Shown: positions 42,109-52,033, counted from the stretch's first letter. The stretch: 64,000 nucleotides of DNA from UBA3537 sp038138145 (GCA_038138145.1 JAYQDD010000002.1:204517-268516); one strand, 5' to 3'. Notes: a model not told the origin generated them from the letters alone. A program made the numbers and translations.

Positions 42109-42913
42109 ACTCATCAACGAAACGGTAGGTTATTTAAAAGAACGAGGGTTTGAATCCTCCGAAATTGGCATCATATTAGGCACTGGACTTGGGCAACTTA
42201 TCAATGAGATTGATATTATTGCGGAAGTAAGCTACAACCACATTCCAAATTTCCCAACAGCAACCGTGGAATTTCACAAAGGAAAACTCATTTTTGGAAC
42301 CATTGAAGGCAAAAAAGTCATCGTTATGCAAGGTCGTTTTCATTTGTATGAGGGCTATTCCTCACAAGACGTGACCTACCCCGTACGGATCATGAAGGCC
42401 TTTGGAATTTCTTCACTATTGGTGTCTAATGCTTCTGGTGCCATAAATATGAACTTCAAAAAAAGTGAGCTTATGCTTATTGAAGATCATATCAATCTAC
42501 AAGGGGGTTCACCTTTGGCGTTTAAAGGCGTAGAACTTCTTGGTGAACGCTTTGTTGATATGAGCATGCCTTATGACCAAAAGACGAATGCCATGTTAAA
42601 AACAATAGCAGCGCAAGAAAACATCAATTTGCACTGTGGTGTATATGCTAGCGTTTATGGCCCTCAACTCGAAACACGCGCAGAATATAGAATGCTAAAA
42701 CTCATTGGCGCAGATGCTGTGGGGATGAGTACAGTTCCTGAAGTCATTGTGGCCAATCATCTGGGTATAAAGGTGGCTGCAATTTCTGTAATCACCGACG
42801 AATGCGACCCCAACAACCTAAATCCCGTAGACGTACAAGACATCATGAGCATGGCAGCTCGTGCAGAACCTAAAATGATTAAACTGTTTAAAAATCTAAT
42901 CAAAGTGATTTAA
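42101..42913 (+). CDS. Purine nucleoside phosphorylase, trimeric class
   Basis: The 270-residue protein has the phosphate loop GTGLGQLI, GRFHLYEGYS, and the base site YGPQLETRAEYRMLK (Glu) and AVGMSTVPEVIVA. The position that in human PNP is Asn243 (ITNK) is Asp here (VITDEC), as in methylthioadenosine phosphorylases (TDYD). In mammalian enzymes that change favours 6-aminopurines such as adenosine. In this operon it could cleave the adenine from the 5'-deoxyadenosyl arsenical made by ArsS. General purine salvage is the alternative, and Asp may simply be usual in this phylum. Overlaps the preceding gene by eight bases. Confidence 0.9.
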   Translation: MIKLINETVGYLKERGFESSEIGIILGTGLGQLINEIDIIAEVSYNHIPNFPTATVEFHKGKLIFGTIEGKKVIVMQGRFHLYEGYSSQDVTYPVRIMKAFGISSLLVSNASGAINMNFKKSELMLIEDHINLQGGSPLAFKGVELLGERFVDMSMPYDQKTNAMLKTIAAQENINLHCGVYASVYGPQLETRAEYRMLKLIGADAVGMSTVPEVIVANHLGIKVAAISVITDECDPNNLNPVDVQDIMSMAARAEPKMIKLFKNLIKVI

Positions 42914-42952
42914 ACACATGCGCTTAGAACCCTAAATTTCTTTTTTATTAAG

Positions 42953-42960
42953 TACTTTTG
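42953..42960 (+). promoter_or_regulatory. -7 promoter element before the MerT-like gene
   Basis: TACTTTTG (TAnnTTTG) lies 21 bases before the MerT-like ATG and 39 bases after the phosphorylase stop. It suggests that the next four genes can be transcribed separately from the arsenosugar unit. Confidence 0.45.
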
Positions 42961-42981
42961 CGCTATAAAACTTAACTTATC

Positions 42982-43407
42982 ATGACCGAACAAAAAAACC
43001 CCAACCTCATTAAATGGGGTGTCAAATATTCCTTAAGTGCAGCAATCGCTGGCATTTTGTGCTGTGTGGCGCCTGCAGTTTTATTTATGTTTGGCCTTAT
43101 GGGTGGCGTATATGCGATCTCATTTGCAGATTTTTTTTACAAAGAAGATGGAAGCTCTGGAGTGGGTTCATGGGTTTTGAAAATTATAGCCCTAGGCATT
43201 GGAATTTATGGTGTTTATAGCTTTCGTAAAAAACAAAACCAATGCTCCATTGATTCCAAACGAAAGAAAAAAAACCTGATTTTACTCATTGCCATGATTT
43301 TAGTTTTAGGTGTTGGACTTTTTTTAAGCTTAGAAAAGTGGTCGGCATGGTATTTTGACGAATACATTGTTCCCGCACAACAAAAAGAACTAAAGATTAA
43401 ATCCTAG
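42982..43407 (+). CDS. MerT-like small membrane protein with vicinal cysteines
   Basis: Three transmembrane helices are predicted in these 141 residues (about 16-45, 62-79, 94-113). The first carries AGILCCVAPAVLFMFGL, the Cys-Cys-x-x-Pro pattern of MerT mercuric transporters, and a further Cys lies in the loop (NQCSID). MerT passes thiophilic metal ions inward. By context, next to arsenosugar genes, transport of an arsenical or metal is thinkable, but the fold could equally belong to an unrelated small protein family. The next gene's ATG follows its TAG directly. Confidence 0.7.
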   Translation: MTEQKNPNLIKWGVKYSLSAAIAGILCCVAPAVLFMFGLMGGVYAISFADFFYKEDGSSGVGSWVLKIIALGIGIYGVYSFRKKQNQCSIDSKRKKKNLILLIAMILVLGVGLFLSLEKWSAWYFDEYIVPAQQKELKIKS

Positions 43408-44106
43408 ATGCCTTTGGAAACCATCATTAGCGTCATCATTCCCGCGCACAACGAAGCTGATGCCATTGCAAAAGTGATTCGTGATGTCCCAAAAAGTGTG
43501 AAAGAAATTATTGTTGTAGACAACGCCTCTAGCGATGCTACTTCTAAAGTTGCCAAAAAAGCAGGAGCGACTGTTCTTTTTGAACCCAAAAAAGGGTACG
43601 GATATGCTTGCCTAAAAGGACTCCATTACTTGGAACAACAGCAAGAACAAACAGATATTGTAGTTTTTCTTGATGGAGATTACAGTGATTACCCCGAAGA
43701 ACTCAATAAATTGGTAGCGCCCATCGTTAATGAAAATATGGATTTTGTGGTGGGGAGCAGAACGCATGAGCTTAGAGCGCATGGCGCCATGCAACCACAA
43801 CAAATCTTTGGTAACTGGCTTGCAACATGGCTCATGAAATTGTTTTTTAAGTCTAAATTTACGGATTTAGGCCCCTTTAGAGCCATCAAATATTCTGTGT
43901 TGAAAACTCTAAACATGGAGGACAAAACCTACGGATGGACAGTGGAAATGCAACTCAAAATCCTTAAGAAAAAATATAAATATGCAGAAATTCCTGTACA
44001 TTATAGAAATAGAATTGGTGTTTCGAAGGTGTCTGGTACGCTAAAAGGTAGTATATTTGCGGGGATTAAAATTCTGAGTTGGATTTTCAAATACAGTTTT
44101 AAGTAA
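43408..44106 (+). CDS. Family 2 glycosyltransferase, polyprenyl-phosphate sugar synthase type
   Basis: At 232 residues it has the dolichyl-phosphate mannose/glucose synthase-like layout: SVIIPAHNEADAIAKVI, VVDNASSDAT, the DxD FLDGDYSDYP and the acceptor region LGPFRAIKYSVLK. There is no C-terminal transmembrane pair. It probably charges a polyprenyl phosphate with a sugar for a membrane glycosyltransferase, and such an enzyme lies two genes downstream. Overlaps the next gene by one base (TAATG). Confidence 0.88.
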   Translation: MPLETIISVIIPAHNEADAIAKVIRDVPKSVKEIIVVDNASSDATSKVAKKAGATVLFEPKKGYGYACLKGLHYLEQQQEQTDIVVFLDGDYSDYPEELNKLVAPIVNENMDFVVGSRTHELRAHGAMQPQQIFGNWLATWLMKLFFKSKFTDLGPFRAIKYSVLKTLNMEDKTYGWTVEMQLKILKKKYKYAEIPVHYRNRIGVSKVSGTLKGSIFAGIKILSWIFKYSFK

Positions 44107-45599
44107 TGCTCTTAGAGTCCATCATTATTGTTGTCTATTCTGCTGCGCTCATCCTTATCTTTATGTATGCGTTGGCACAATTGAACCTATTGTTCAACTA
44201 TTTGAGTGCTCATAAATCTAATGTGGAGGAGGATGAAAAATTTGATTTATCTGACCCCGACCAAATTCCTTTTGTGACTATACAACTTCCTGTGTACAAT
44301 GAATTGTATGTAATGGAACGTTTGCTGGATAATATTGTAAAACTAGACTATCCAAGTTATAAATTAGAAATCCAAGTGCTTGACGATTCTACAGATGAAT
44401 CTATTGAAACAACTGCAAAACAAATCAAACGCTTACAAGACAAAGGTTTTGATATTCAGCACATCCGCAGAGCAAACAGAAATGGCTTTAAAGCAGGTGC
44501 CCTAAAAGAAGGTTTAACTATAGCAAAAGGCGAATTTGTCGCTATTTTTGATGCTGATTTTCTACCAAAATCCGATTGGCTGAAACGTACTATCCCCTAT
44601 TTTAAAGATGAACAAATTGGTGTTGTTCAAACTCGTTGGGGGCATATCAATAGAGATTATTCTGTACTTACTAGAGTGCAAGCATTTGCACTCGACGCAC
44701 ATTTTACCTTAGAACAAGTAGGAAGAAATACTAAAGGTCATTTTATCAACTTTAACGGAACTGCAGGAATATGGCGAAAAGAATGTATTCTTGATGCTGG
44801 AAATTGGGAAGGCGACACCCTTACCGAAGATCTGGATTTGAGCTACCGTGCACAACTCAACAATTGGAAATTCAAATATCTTGAAGATGTAGAAACACCA
44901 GCAGAATTACCTGTGGTGATTAGTGCAGCGCGTTCACAACAATTCCGTTGGAACAAAGGTGGTGCAGAAAATTTTAGAAAAATGATCTCTCGAGTGTTTT
45001 CCAGTAAAAACCTCTCTCTAAAAACAAAAATACATGGCATGTTGCACCTACTCAACAGCACCATGTTTTTGAATGTGCTCATCGTTGGAATATTGAGTAT
45101 TCCGATGCTGTACATCAAAAATGAATATGCACATTTGAAGGCCTACTTTTATGTCATGAGTTTCTTTGTCATCAGTACGGTCATCTTTTTTATATGCTAC
45201 TGGTTTATGTACAAAAAAACGCACGGGTCTTCTTTAAAGAGTTTTGTACAATATATCGTTTTATTTTTCACATTTTTCTCGATAGCAATGGGCTTTTCTT
45301 TACACAATTCTATAGCTGTAATTGAAGGTCATATTGGCAAACGAAGTGAATTTGTACGCACCCCAAAATTCAATATAAACACACTCTCAGACAGTTGGAA
45401 AAACAACAAATACTTACGCAAAAAACCGTCTTTAAATGTTGTTTTAGAAGGCCTTTTGATGCTCTATTTTGGGTTTGGAATGTACAGCGCTTTTATTGTT
45501 GGTGACCAAGGTGGTGACTTTGGCTTGTTCCCATTCCATCTTATGCTGTTTATCGGATTTGGGTTTGTATTTTTCAATTCACTTAAGTCCAGAACCTAA
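44106..45599 (+). CDS. Cellulose-synthase-like processive GT2
   Basis: This 497-residue protein has one N-terminal transmembrane helix and about four C-terminal ones around a cytosolic GT2 domain. The D,D,D,Q(Q/R)xRW set is complete: VLDDSTDES, FDADFLP, TEDLDLSYRAQ and QQFRWNKG. It is similar to CsbB/CESA-like or ceramide-glucosyltransferase-like bacterial enzymes that make a polysaccharide or glycolipid at the inner membrane. No cellulose partners (BcsB, BcsC) are near. It is coupled to the DPM-type transferase by one shared base and followed six bases later by a GT-C protein. Confidence 0.9.
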   Translation: MLLESIIIVVYSAALILIFMYALAQLNLLFNYLSAHKSNVEEDEKFDLSDPDQIPFVTIQLPVYNELYVMERLLDNIVKLDYPSYKLEIQVLDDSTDESIETTAKQIKRLQDKGFDIQHIRRANRNGFKAGALKEGLTIAKGEFVAIFDADFLPKSDWLKRTIPYFKDEQIGVVQTRWGHINRDYSVLTRVQAFALDAHFTLEQVGRNTKGHFINFNGTAGIWRKECILDAGNWEGDTLTEDLDLSYRAQLNNWKFKYLEDVETPAELPVVISAARSQQFRWNKGGAENFRKMISRVFSSKNLSLKTKIHGMLHLLNSTMFLNVLIVGILSIPMLYIKNEYAHLKAYFYVMSFFVISTVIFFICYWFMYKKTHGSSLKSFVQYIVLFFTFFSIAMGFSLHNSIAVIEGHIGKRSEFVRTPKFNINTLSDSWKNNKYLRKKPSLNVVLEGLLMLYFGFGMYSAFIVGDQGGDFGLFPFHLMLFIGFGFVFFNSLKSRT

Positions 45600-45611
45600 T
45601 TTTACTTGACC

Positions 45612-46929
<1,318 letters not shown>

Positions 46930-46952
<23 letters not shown>

Positions 46953-47694
46953 GCTCTTGTGACGATAGGTGCTTCCAATGGCCTCTGGGTAAATCTTTTT
47001 TGGTCAGTGGTCCAATAGAAACACAGTCCAGTTTTTGAATTTCGTAATTAAAATGCGTAAAAATTGTACGAAGTAAAGTGTTGCCTGTATTTTTAATTTT
47101 GATGCCTATCTCATTTTTCTTTTCGCCCTCCACATAACTGATCGCTTCTACTTTGATGAGTTTGTCTTTATGTTTGAACCCCTCTTGAATTTGCTTCAGA
47201 TGTTCGAACTTCAACGGTTTGTCTAATGTAATTTGGAAAAGACGTGCAACACCGTTTTTGGAATTAGTGAATTTGGCATGTAATTTTTCATCATTGGTGA
47301 ACAAAATTAATCCTAAAGAATTTCTCCCCAAACGCCCTATAGGACGAATGTTTGAAGAACTTGCCTTGACGACCAAGTCCATCACTGTACGGCCTTTCCC
47401 TTCACTTGTTGTAGTCGCAAACCCTTTGGGTTTGTTCAACAGAACATAGGCTTTTTGTTCTGGAGAAATTCGAGCACCATCAAACCGTACATCGTCTTCG
47501 GGTTTGACTTTGTATCCCATTTCTGTAACGACCTTGCCATTCACGGTAACATTTCCGATGCTAATAAACATATCGGCTTCACGTCGAGAGCAAACTCCTG
47601 AATTTGAAATGAATTTGTTCAATCGAATAAGGCCAGAATTGTCTTGCGCTTTGGCGCTAGATTGAGCTTTTTTATGACGGTTTTTAGCGGACAT
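46930..47694 (-). CDS. RluB/RsuA-type pseudouridine synthase homologue lacking the catalytic Asp
   Basis: A basic N-terminal extension precedes an S4 RNA-binding domain (IRLNKFISNSGVCSRREADMF) and an RsuA/RluB/RluF-type core with NKPKGFATT in these 254 residues. The catalytic motif, normally GRLDxxTxGLLLLTND, reads GRLGRNSLGLILFTND: the Asp that attacks the uridine is Gly (codon GGG). The rest of the core is well kept, which argues for a functional but non-catalytic RNA-binding role, or for a residue elsewhere taking over. It has its own -7 element and overlaps the GT-C gene end by 23 bases. Confidence 0.85.
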
Positions 47695-47707
47695 GATTAA
47701 TTTTTTT

Positions 47708-47715
47708 CAAAGGTA
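47708..47715 (-). promoter_or_regulatory. -7 promoter element of the pseudouridine synthase homologue
   Basis: The minus strand reads TACCTTTG (TAnnTTTG), 13 bases before the ATG, which leaves only a very short leader. Confidence 0.5.
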
Positions 47716-47746
47716 CTGTATAAAATAGGATCTCATGTCGCTATGG

Positions 47747-48649
47747 CTAAAAAATCTTATTTATAATTAATTCTGGATTGAGCAACGCAATACTCATTAC
47801 CCCTAAAAAAATCAACAGTTTTAGGACGTTATGAATAGAATTGTATCGTTTTTGAGATGAAGTTGACCAAGTCATCGTTAAGGCAATAACCAAAGTCAGA
47901 ATTGAACATAAAAAGAAATAATCCATCAACCCTAAATCGAAACTTAGAACTAAAAATAAACTCACAGCAATATTGATCAAAATCAATATACTGATCATCC
48001 ATTTAGTCAAACGTTCGCCATACACTACAGGAACGGTTTTGTAGTTTAAGGTCAAATCGCCTTTTATGCTTTCAAGATCTTTTACCAATTCGCGCGTAGC
48101 CAAAATAAGAAACAGATAAAACCCAAAAACATAAATCAGTTGATTGTAGTTTTTAAAATATAAGAAAATTGCAAAAAATGGACTGATTGATAGTAGTGCC
48201 GATGTGAGATTCCCTAAAACAGGCATTTTTTTTATTTTATGAGAGTAAAACCATATGGCAAAAATGTATAAAACAAAAAAGAGTACTGCACGAAAAGAAA
48301 TGACACTAGCAGAGAGTAAAACCAAAAAGTTTAATACAAAATACAGTTTGAGTTTTGTTTGCTGACTCACCATACGATCCAAAATAAATTTTTGGGGGCG
48401 GTTGATCACATCTTTTTCTTGATCATAAAAATTATTAATGATATATCCAGAAGCCACTACACCTGCTGTAGCCAAAATAATGGCAAACAAAAAAGGGTCA
48501 AAAAGCACATCAAAAACAGGGGTATTTGGCGCTAAGATAAAAACGGAAGTCAAATACTGTGCGAGAACAATCAACCCAATATTGTAGCCACGTACAACAG
48601 AGAACATGCTAAAAAATTTCAGCAGTGTATGTTTAGAATTTGAATGCAT
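47747..48649 (-). CDS. UbiA-family prenyltransferase (geranylgeranylglycerol-phosphate type)
   Basis: About eight to nine transmembrane helices in 300 residues. Both Asp-rich motifs are intact: NNFYDQEKDVINRPQKFI and RELVKDLESIKGD. Annotators usually call this flavobacterial group geranylgeranylglycerol-phosphate geranylgeranyltransferase by analogy with archaeal ether-lipid enzymes, but the true acceptor in Bacteroidota is not known to me. It lies nine bases after the mevalonate kinase gene, so an isoprenoid substrate is well supported. Confidence 0.9.
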   Translation of the reverse strand: MHSNSKHTLLKFFSMFSVVRGYNIGLIVLAQYLTSVFILAPNTPVFDVLFDPFLFAIILATAGVVASGYIINNFYDQEKDVINRPQKFILDRMVSQQTKLKLYFVLNFLVLLSASVISFRAVLFFVLYIFAIWFYSHKIKKMPVLGNLTSALLSISPFFAIFLYFKNYNQLIYVFGFYLFLILATRELVKDLESIKGDLTLNYKTVPVVYGERLTKWMISILILINIAVSLFLVLSFDLGLMDYFFLCSILTLVIALTMTWSTSSQKRYNSIHNVLKLLIFLGVMSIALLNPELIINKIF

Positions 48650-48658
48650 TTGAAAGGT

Positions 48659-49588
48659 TTAGAAGTTATAAACGACTTCTAATTTATAGTCCGATAAGGC
48701 TTTTCGCGCTTTGTCAATATCTTCCGTAAATCCAAGGATATAACCCCCACCACCAGAGCCACAAAGCTTGAGGTAATAAGCATTAGATTCTATACCAGAG
48801 GCCCACAATTGATGAAATTTTCTCGGAATCATTGGTTTGAAGTGATTCAAAACTACTTTAGAAAGCTGTTTAGTGCTTTTGAAAAGTGTTTGTACATCAC
48901 CAGCCAAAAAAGCATCAACACACACATCGGTATGTTTTATAAATTGATCTTTGAGCATGGCTCGGAATCCTTCTTGCTTCATTTTTTGCATAAAAATCTG
49001 TACCATAGGGGCCGTTTCACCCACAATACCGCTGTCCAGTAAAAAAACAGTACCTTTTCCAGTCGTATTCTGCGACGGAATCCCTGTCGCTTCTATATGA
49101 TCCTGTGCAGAAATCAAAATAGGAAGGCTCAAATAACTATTTAAGGGGTCCAAGCCCGAAGACTTACCATGAAAAAAGGATTCCATCTGCGCAAAAATAG
49201 TTTTTAATTTCAGAAGTTTTTCGCGCGTGAGGTTCTCCAAAACAGTGATTTTATCCTTTGCATATTTGTCGTAAATAGCGGCAACCAACGCACCACTACT
49301 GCCTACACCATACCCTTGAGGAATTGAAGAATCGAAATACATACCCTTGGCAATATCGTCTTGCATTTGCTCAAAAGCAAACGAAACAATCGCTTTATCC
49401 AATGTTTTTAAATACACTAAGTATTCAGATAAAATTGTGTTAGATTTTAAAGCTTCATCTGTAGTATTTTGATCAGATTTTAAAGCGCCTTTATAAAAAT
49501 TATAAGGGATAGAAAGCCCCTTAGAATCTTTGATGATTCCATATTCGCCGAAAAGTAAAATCTTAGAATAAAAAAGTGGACCCTTCAT
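48659..49588 (-). CDS. Mevalonate kinase-like GHMP kinase
   Basis: GHMP kinase of 309 residues: SKILLFGEYGIIKDSKGLSIP at the N-terminus, the phosphate loop PQGYGVGSSGALVAAIYDKY, HGKSSGLDPLNSYL with the catalytic Asp, and the C-terminal CGSGGGGYILGF. Position between mvaD and a UbiA prenyltransferase supports mevalonate kinase. The other mevalonate pathway genes (HMG-CoA synthase, reductase, phosphomevalonate kinase) are not in the window. Confidence 0.88.
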   Translation of the reverse strand: MKGPLFYSKILLFGEYGIIKDSKGLSIPYNFYKGALKSDQNTTDEALKSNTILSEYLVYLKTLDKAIVSFAFEQMQDDIAKGMYFDSSIPQGYGVGSSGALVAAIYDKYAKDKITVLENLTREKLLKLKTIFAQMESFFHGKSSGLDPLNSYLSLPILISAQDHIEATGIPSQNTTGKGTVFLLDSGIVGETAPMVQIFMQKMKQEGFRAMLKDQFIKHTDVCVDAFLAGDVQTLFKSTKQLSKVVLNHFKPMIPRKFHQLWASGIESNAYYLKLCGSGGGGYILGFTEDIDKARKALSDYKLEVVYNF

Positions 49589-49638
49589 ATGATTTAATCG
49601 GTACTTATACCGTTTTCTAAATTATAAGCTCAAATATA

Positions 49639-50721
49639 CTAAATTTTGATATGTTCCACACCTTTGCCCACATGATCTAAAATATATTGTCCATTTTGAC
49701 AATAGTCAGACAGCTTTTGTTGAATCAATTGTTCGACTTCTGTAGCGTTTTGTTTTGGGTATAATACATGGACATTTGCCCCTGCATCCAACGTAAAACA
49801 AACGGGAATTTGTGTTTCTTTTCTAAAATCCCAAATGGCATTGATGATTTCTAAGGTATTGGGTTTCATCAAAATAAAATAGGGGTCACTGGACATCATC
49901 ATCGCATGAAGAGTAAGTGCTTCACGTTCTACAATTGATATAAAAGCATTCAAATCTCCAGACTTCAAAATGGGAATCAAAGTATCGAGATGATCGTGTG
50001 CTTGTTGAAAACGTTCTGTTGCAAATGGGTGATTGTGCATCAAATTATGGCCCACAGAACTACTCACTTGTTTTTCACCTTTGTCCACCAAAAGAATAGC
50101 ATCTTGATAGTCTTTAAAAACCTCGTGTACTTCGTAAGGAAAGGCAACACCTTCCAAATCCGAGCTGCTCAAAATCGACGAATGCTTGCCCCAGACTACC
50201 AAACCCCCTTCAATACTTCGACAAGCACTCCCAGAACCTAAACGTGCCAAAAATGAGGCCTTTCGTTTTGATGATTTTGAATCTGAACTCTCGTATATCA
50301 ATGCTTCTAATGCAACTATACACATCGCCAAAGCACTCATCCCAGATGCGGACGACGCTATTCCAGAACTGTGTGGGAATGTGTTTGTGGTTTCGATATC
50401 AAAATGAAAGTTTGATAAAAAGGGACAGTAGATAGAAATGCGCTCAAAAAACTGTTCTATTTTTGGTCTAAAATCTACTTCCTTTTTTCCATCTAAATAT
50501 ACCTCAAAAGAAAGACCCTCAGTAGATTTAGGTGAATAACGTAAAATTGTTTTTGTGTTACAGTTGTTCAACGTAAAGCTAATCGAGGGATTTGCTGGAA
50601 TTTGATGGGGTTTTTTGCCCCAATATTTTACCAAGGCAATGTTACTTGGCGAAATACATCCGACAGAACCACTGCCAATCTCTTTTGGCGAAGTGTTTGG
50701 AATAAATTCTTCTACGTGCAT
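49639..50721 (-). CDS. mvaD: Diphosphomevalonate decarboxylase
   Basis: The protein is a 360-residue GHMP fold enzyme. Signatures are SPSNIALVKYWGKKPHQIPANPSIS at the N-terminus, the ATP loop HSSGIASSASGMSALAM, GSACRSIEGGLVVWG and the catalytic Asp in CFTLDAGANVHVLYP. It forms isopentenyl diphosphate, the last step of the mevalonate route. It heads the mvaD-mevalonate kinase-UbiA unit and has a -7 element 20 bases upstream. Confidence 0.95.
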   Translation of the reverse strand: MHVEEFIPNTSPKEIGSGSVGCISPSNIALVKYWGKKPHQIPANPSISFTLNNCNTKTILRYSPKSTEGLSFEVYLDGKKEVDFRPKIEQFFERISIYCPFLSNFHFDIETTNTFPHSSGIASSASGMSALAMCIVALEALIYESSDSKSSKRKASFLARLGSGSACRSIEGGLVVWGKHSSILSSSDLEGVAFPYEVHEVFKDYQDAILLVDKGEKQVSSSVGHNLMHNHPFATERFQQAHDHLDTLIPILKSGDLNAFISIVEREALTLHAMMMSSDPYFILMKPNTLEIINAIWDFRKETQIPVCFTLDAGANVHVLYPKQNATEVEQLIQQKLSDYCQNGQYILDHVGKGVEHIKI

Positions 50722-50741
50722 AAAATGGTAGTGTTCTTAAA

Positions 50742-50749
50742 CAAAGATA
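50742..50749 (-). promoter_or_regulatory. -7 promoter element of the mvaD unit
   Basis: The minus strand reads TATCTTTG (TAnnTTTG), 20 bases before the mvaD ATG. No clear -33 box. Confidence 0.45.
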
Positions 50750-50772
50750 CTAACTTCGATTTGTTTTTTTTG

Positions 50773-51984
50773 TCATTTACTTAATTCTTGTGCGGCTAAA
50801 TAAGCTCCAGTCCATGCATTTTGAAAATTAAACCCCCCTGTTACACCATCAACATTAATGATTTCACCAGCTAAAAAAAGATTTTTTAGACGTTTACTTT
50901 CATAAGTTTTAAAATTGATTTCTTTCAAATCTACGCCACCAGCTGTAACAAATTCTTCTTTGAATGTACTTTTCCCATGAACCAGAAAAATAGCACTTGT
51001 GAGCTGATGTACCAAGGCCTGAAGTTGCAGCTTGCTAAGGTCTGCCCAACGCAATGCTTCATCAATCTCTGCTGCCTCAATTAACTTAACCCACAAGCGT
51101 TTTGGGAGTTCAAAAAGAGGAGTGTTGCGCACGTATTTTTTGGATAATTCTAATTTAGTATTCTTCAAAATTTGCATACAAGAATTAGCATTCTGCTGAA
51201 TAAAATTAATTTTGATTTTAAATTTATAATTCAACCGCGCCAATTCAATTGCACCAAAAGCAGAGAGTTTTAAAATTGAAGGAGCACTCAATCCAGAATG
51301 AGTGACTAACAGTGGCCCTTCCGAAAACAATGATGTGCCAAGCACTTCTACAGAAACGTTTTTTGCAACAACACCTGGAATATTTTTGATACGTGGGTCA
51401 TCGATATCAAAAGTAAAAAGCGAAGGGACTGCAGGTGTAATGGTATGGCCAAGAGTTTCGAGTAAACGCCAAACCTTTGGATTACTACCAGTTGCAATCA
51501 ATAATTTACGACAAGAAAAAGAACCATTTGTCGTTTCTAAATTCCATGAACTCTGTCCTTGTTCTACAGTCCGTACAGCGTGATTTTTTTTAACCTCAAC
51601 ACCAAATTTTTGAGCTTGTGCCAAAAAACAATCGATGATGCTTTGTGAAGTATCAGACATTGGAAAAACGCGTCCATCTTCTTCAATCTTAAGCGGAACA
51701 CCGCGCTCCTCGAACCACGCCATCGTATCGCCTGTCATGAATGCGTGGAAAGGTCCTCTAAGTTCTTTTTCTCCTCGGGGATAATAGCTTGCTAATTCGT
51801 TGGGGATAAATTCTGCATGCGTCACATTGCAACGGCCACCACCTGAAATTTTAACCTTAGAAAGTACAGAATTTCCACGCTCCAAAATAGCAATGCTTAG
51901 CGCCGGATTTTGTTCTGCTGTATTGATCGCTGCAAAAAATCCTGCAGCGCCACCACCAACAATCAATACATCGTAATGTTCCAT
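50773..51984 (-). CDS. HI0933/BaiN-like FAD-dependent oxidoreductase
   Basis: From the ATG at 51984 (MEHYDVLIVGGGAAGFFAAI) the protein has 403 residues. It shows the FAD Rossmann motif GGGAAG, ISGGGRCNVTHAEF, and the C-terminal FAD signature DGVTGGFNFQNAWTGAYLA. Family members are two-dinucleotide flavoproteins of mostly unknown substrate; one acts on bile acids. The upstream TTG start lies inside a terminator hairpin and is rejected. The ATG is only 14 bases from that hairpin. Confidence 0.92.
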   Translation of the reverse strand: MEHYDVLIVGGGAAGFFAAINTAEQNPALSIAILERGNSVLSKVKISGGGRCNVTHAEFIPNELASYYPRGEKELRGPFHAFMTGDTMAWFEERGVPLKIEEDGRVFPMSDTSQSIIDCFLAQAQKFGVEVKKNHAVRTVEQGQSSWNLETTNGSFSCRKLLIATGSNPKVWRLLETLGHTITPAVPSLFTFDIDDPRIKNIPGVVAKNVSVEVLGTSLFSEGPLLVTHSGLSAPSILKLSAFGAIELARLNYKFKIKINFIQQNANSCMQILKNTKLELSKKYVRNTPLFELPKRLWVKLIEAAEIDEALRWADLSKLQLQALVHQLTSAIFLVHGKSTFKEEFVTAGGVDLKEINFKTYESKRLKNLFLAGEIINVDGVTGGFNFQNAWTGAYLAAQELSK

Positions 51985-51997
51985 TGACCAAAAATAT

Positions 51998-52027
51998 AAA
52001 AAGCTTCTCAAAAATGAGAAGCTTTTT
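51998..52027 (-). terminator. Rho-independent terminator of tRNA-Leu(UAG)
   Basis: A perfect 13-base stem (AAAAAGCTTCTCA with TGAGAAGCTTTTT, four-base loop) starts seven bases after the tRNA 3' end and continues into a T-rich run on the minus strand. It directly precedes the flavoprotein start codon. Confidence 0.85.
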
Positions 52028-52033
52028 TTGCAG

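Noticed and set aside
44106..45599. Cellulose biosynthesis locus
   Set aside because: The CESA-like transferase lacks a PilZ domain and there are no bcs partner genes; its neighbours point to a lipid-linked glycan instead.
52000..52011. TTG start that would lengthen the HI0933-like flavoprotein by nine residues
   Set aside because: It lies inside the tRNA terminator hairpin, and the FAD motif requires only the ATG at 51984.
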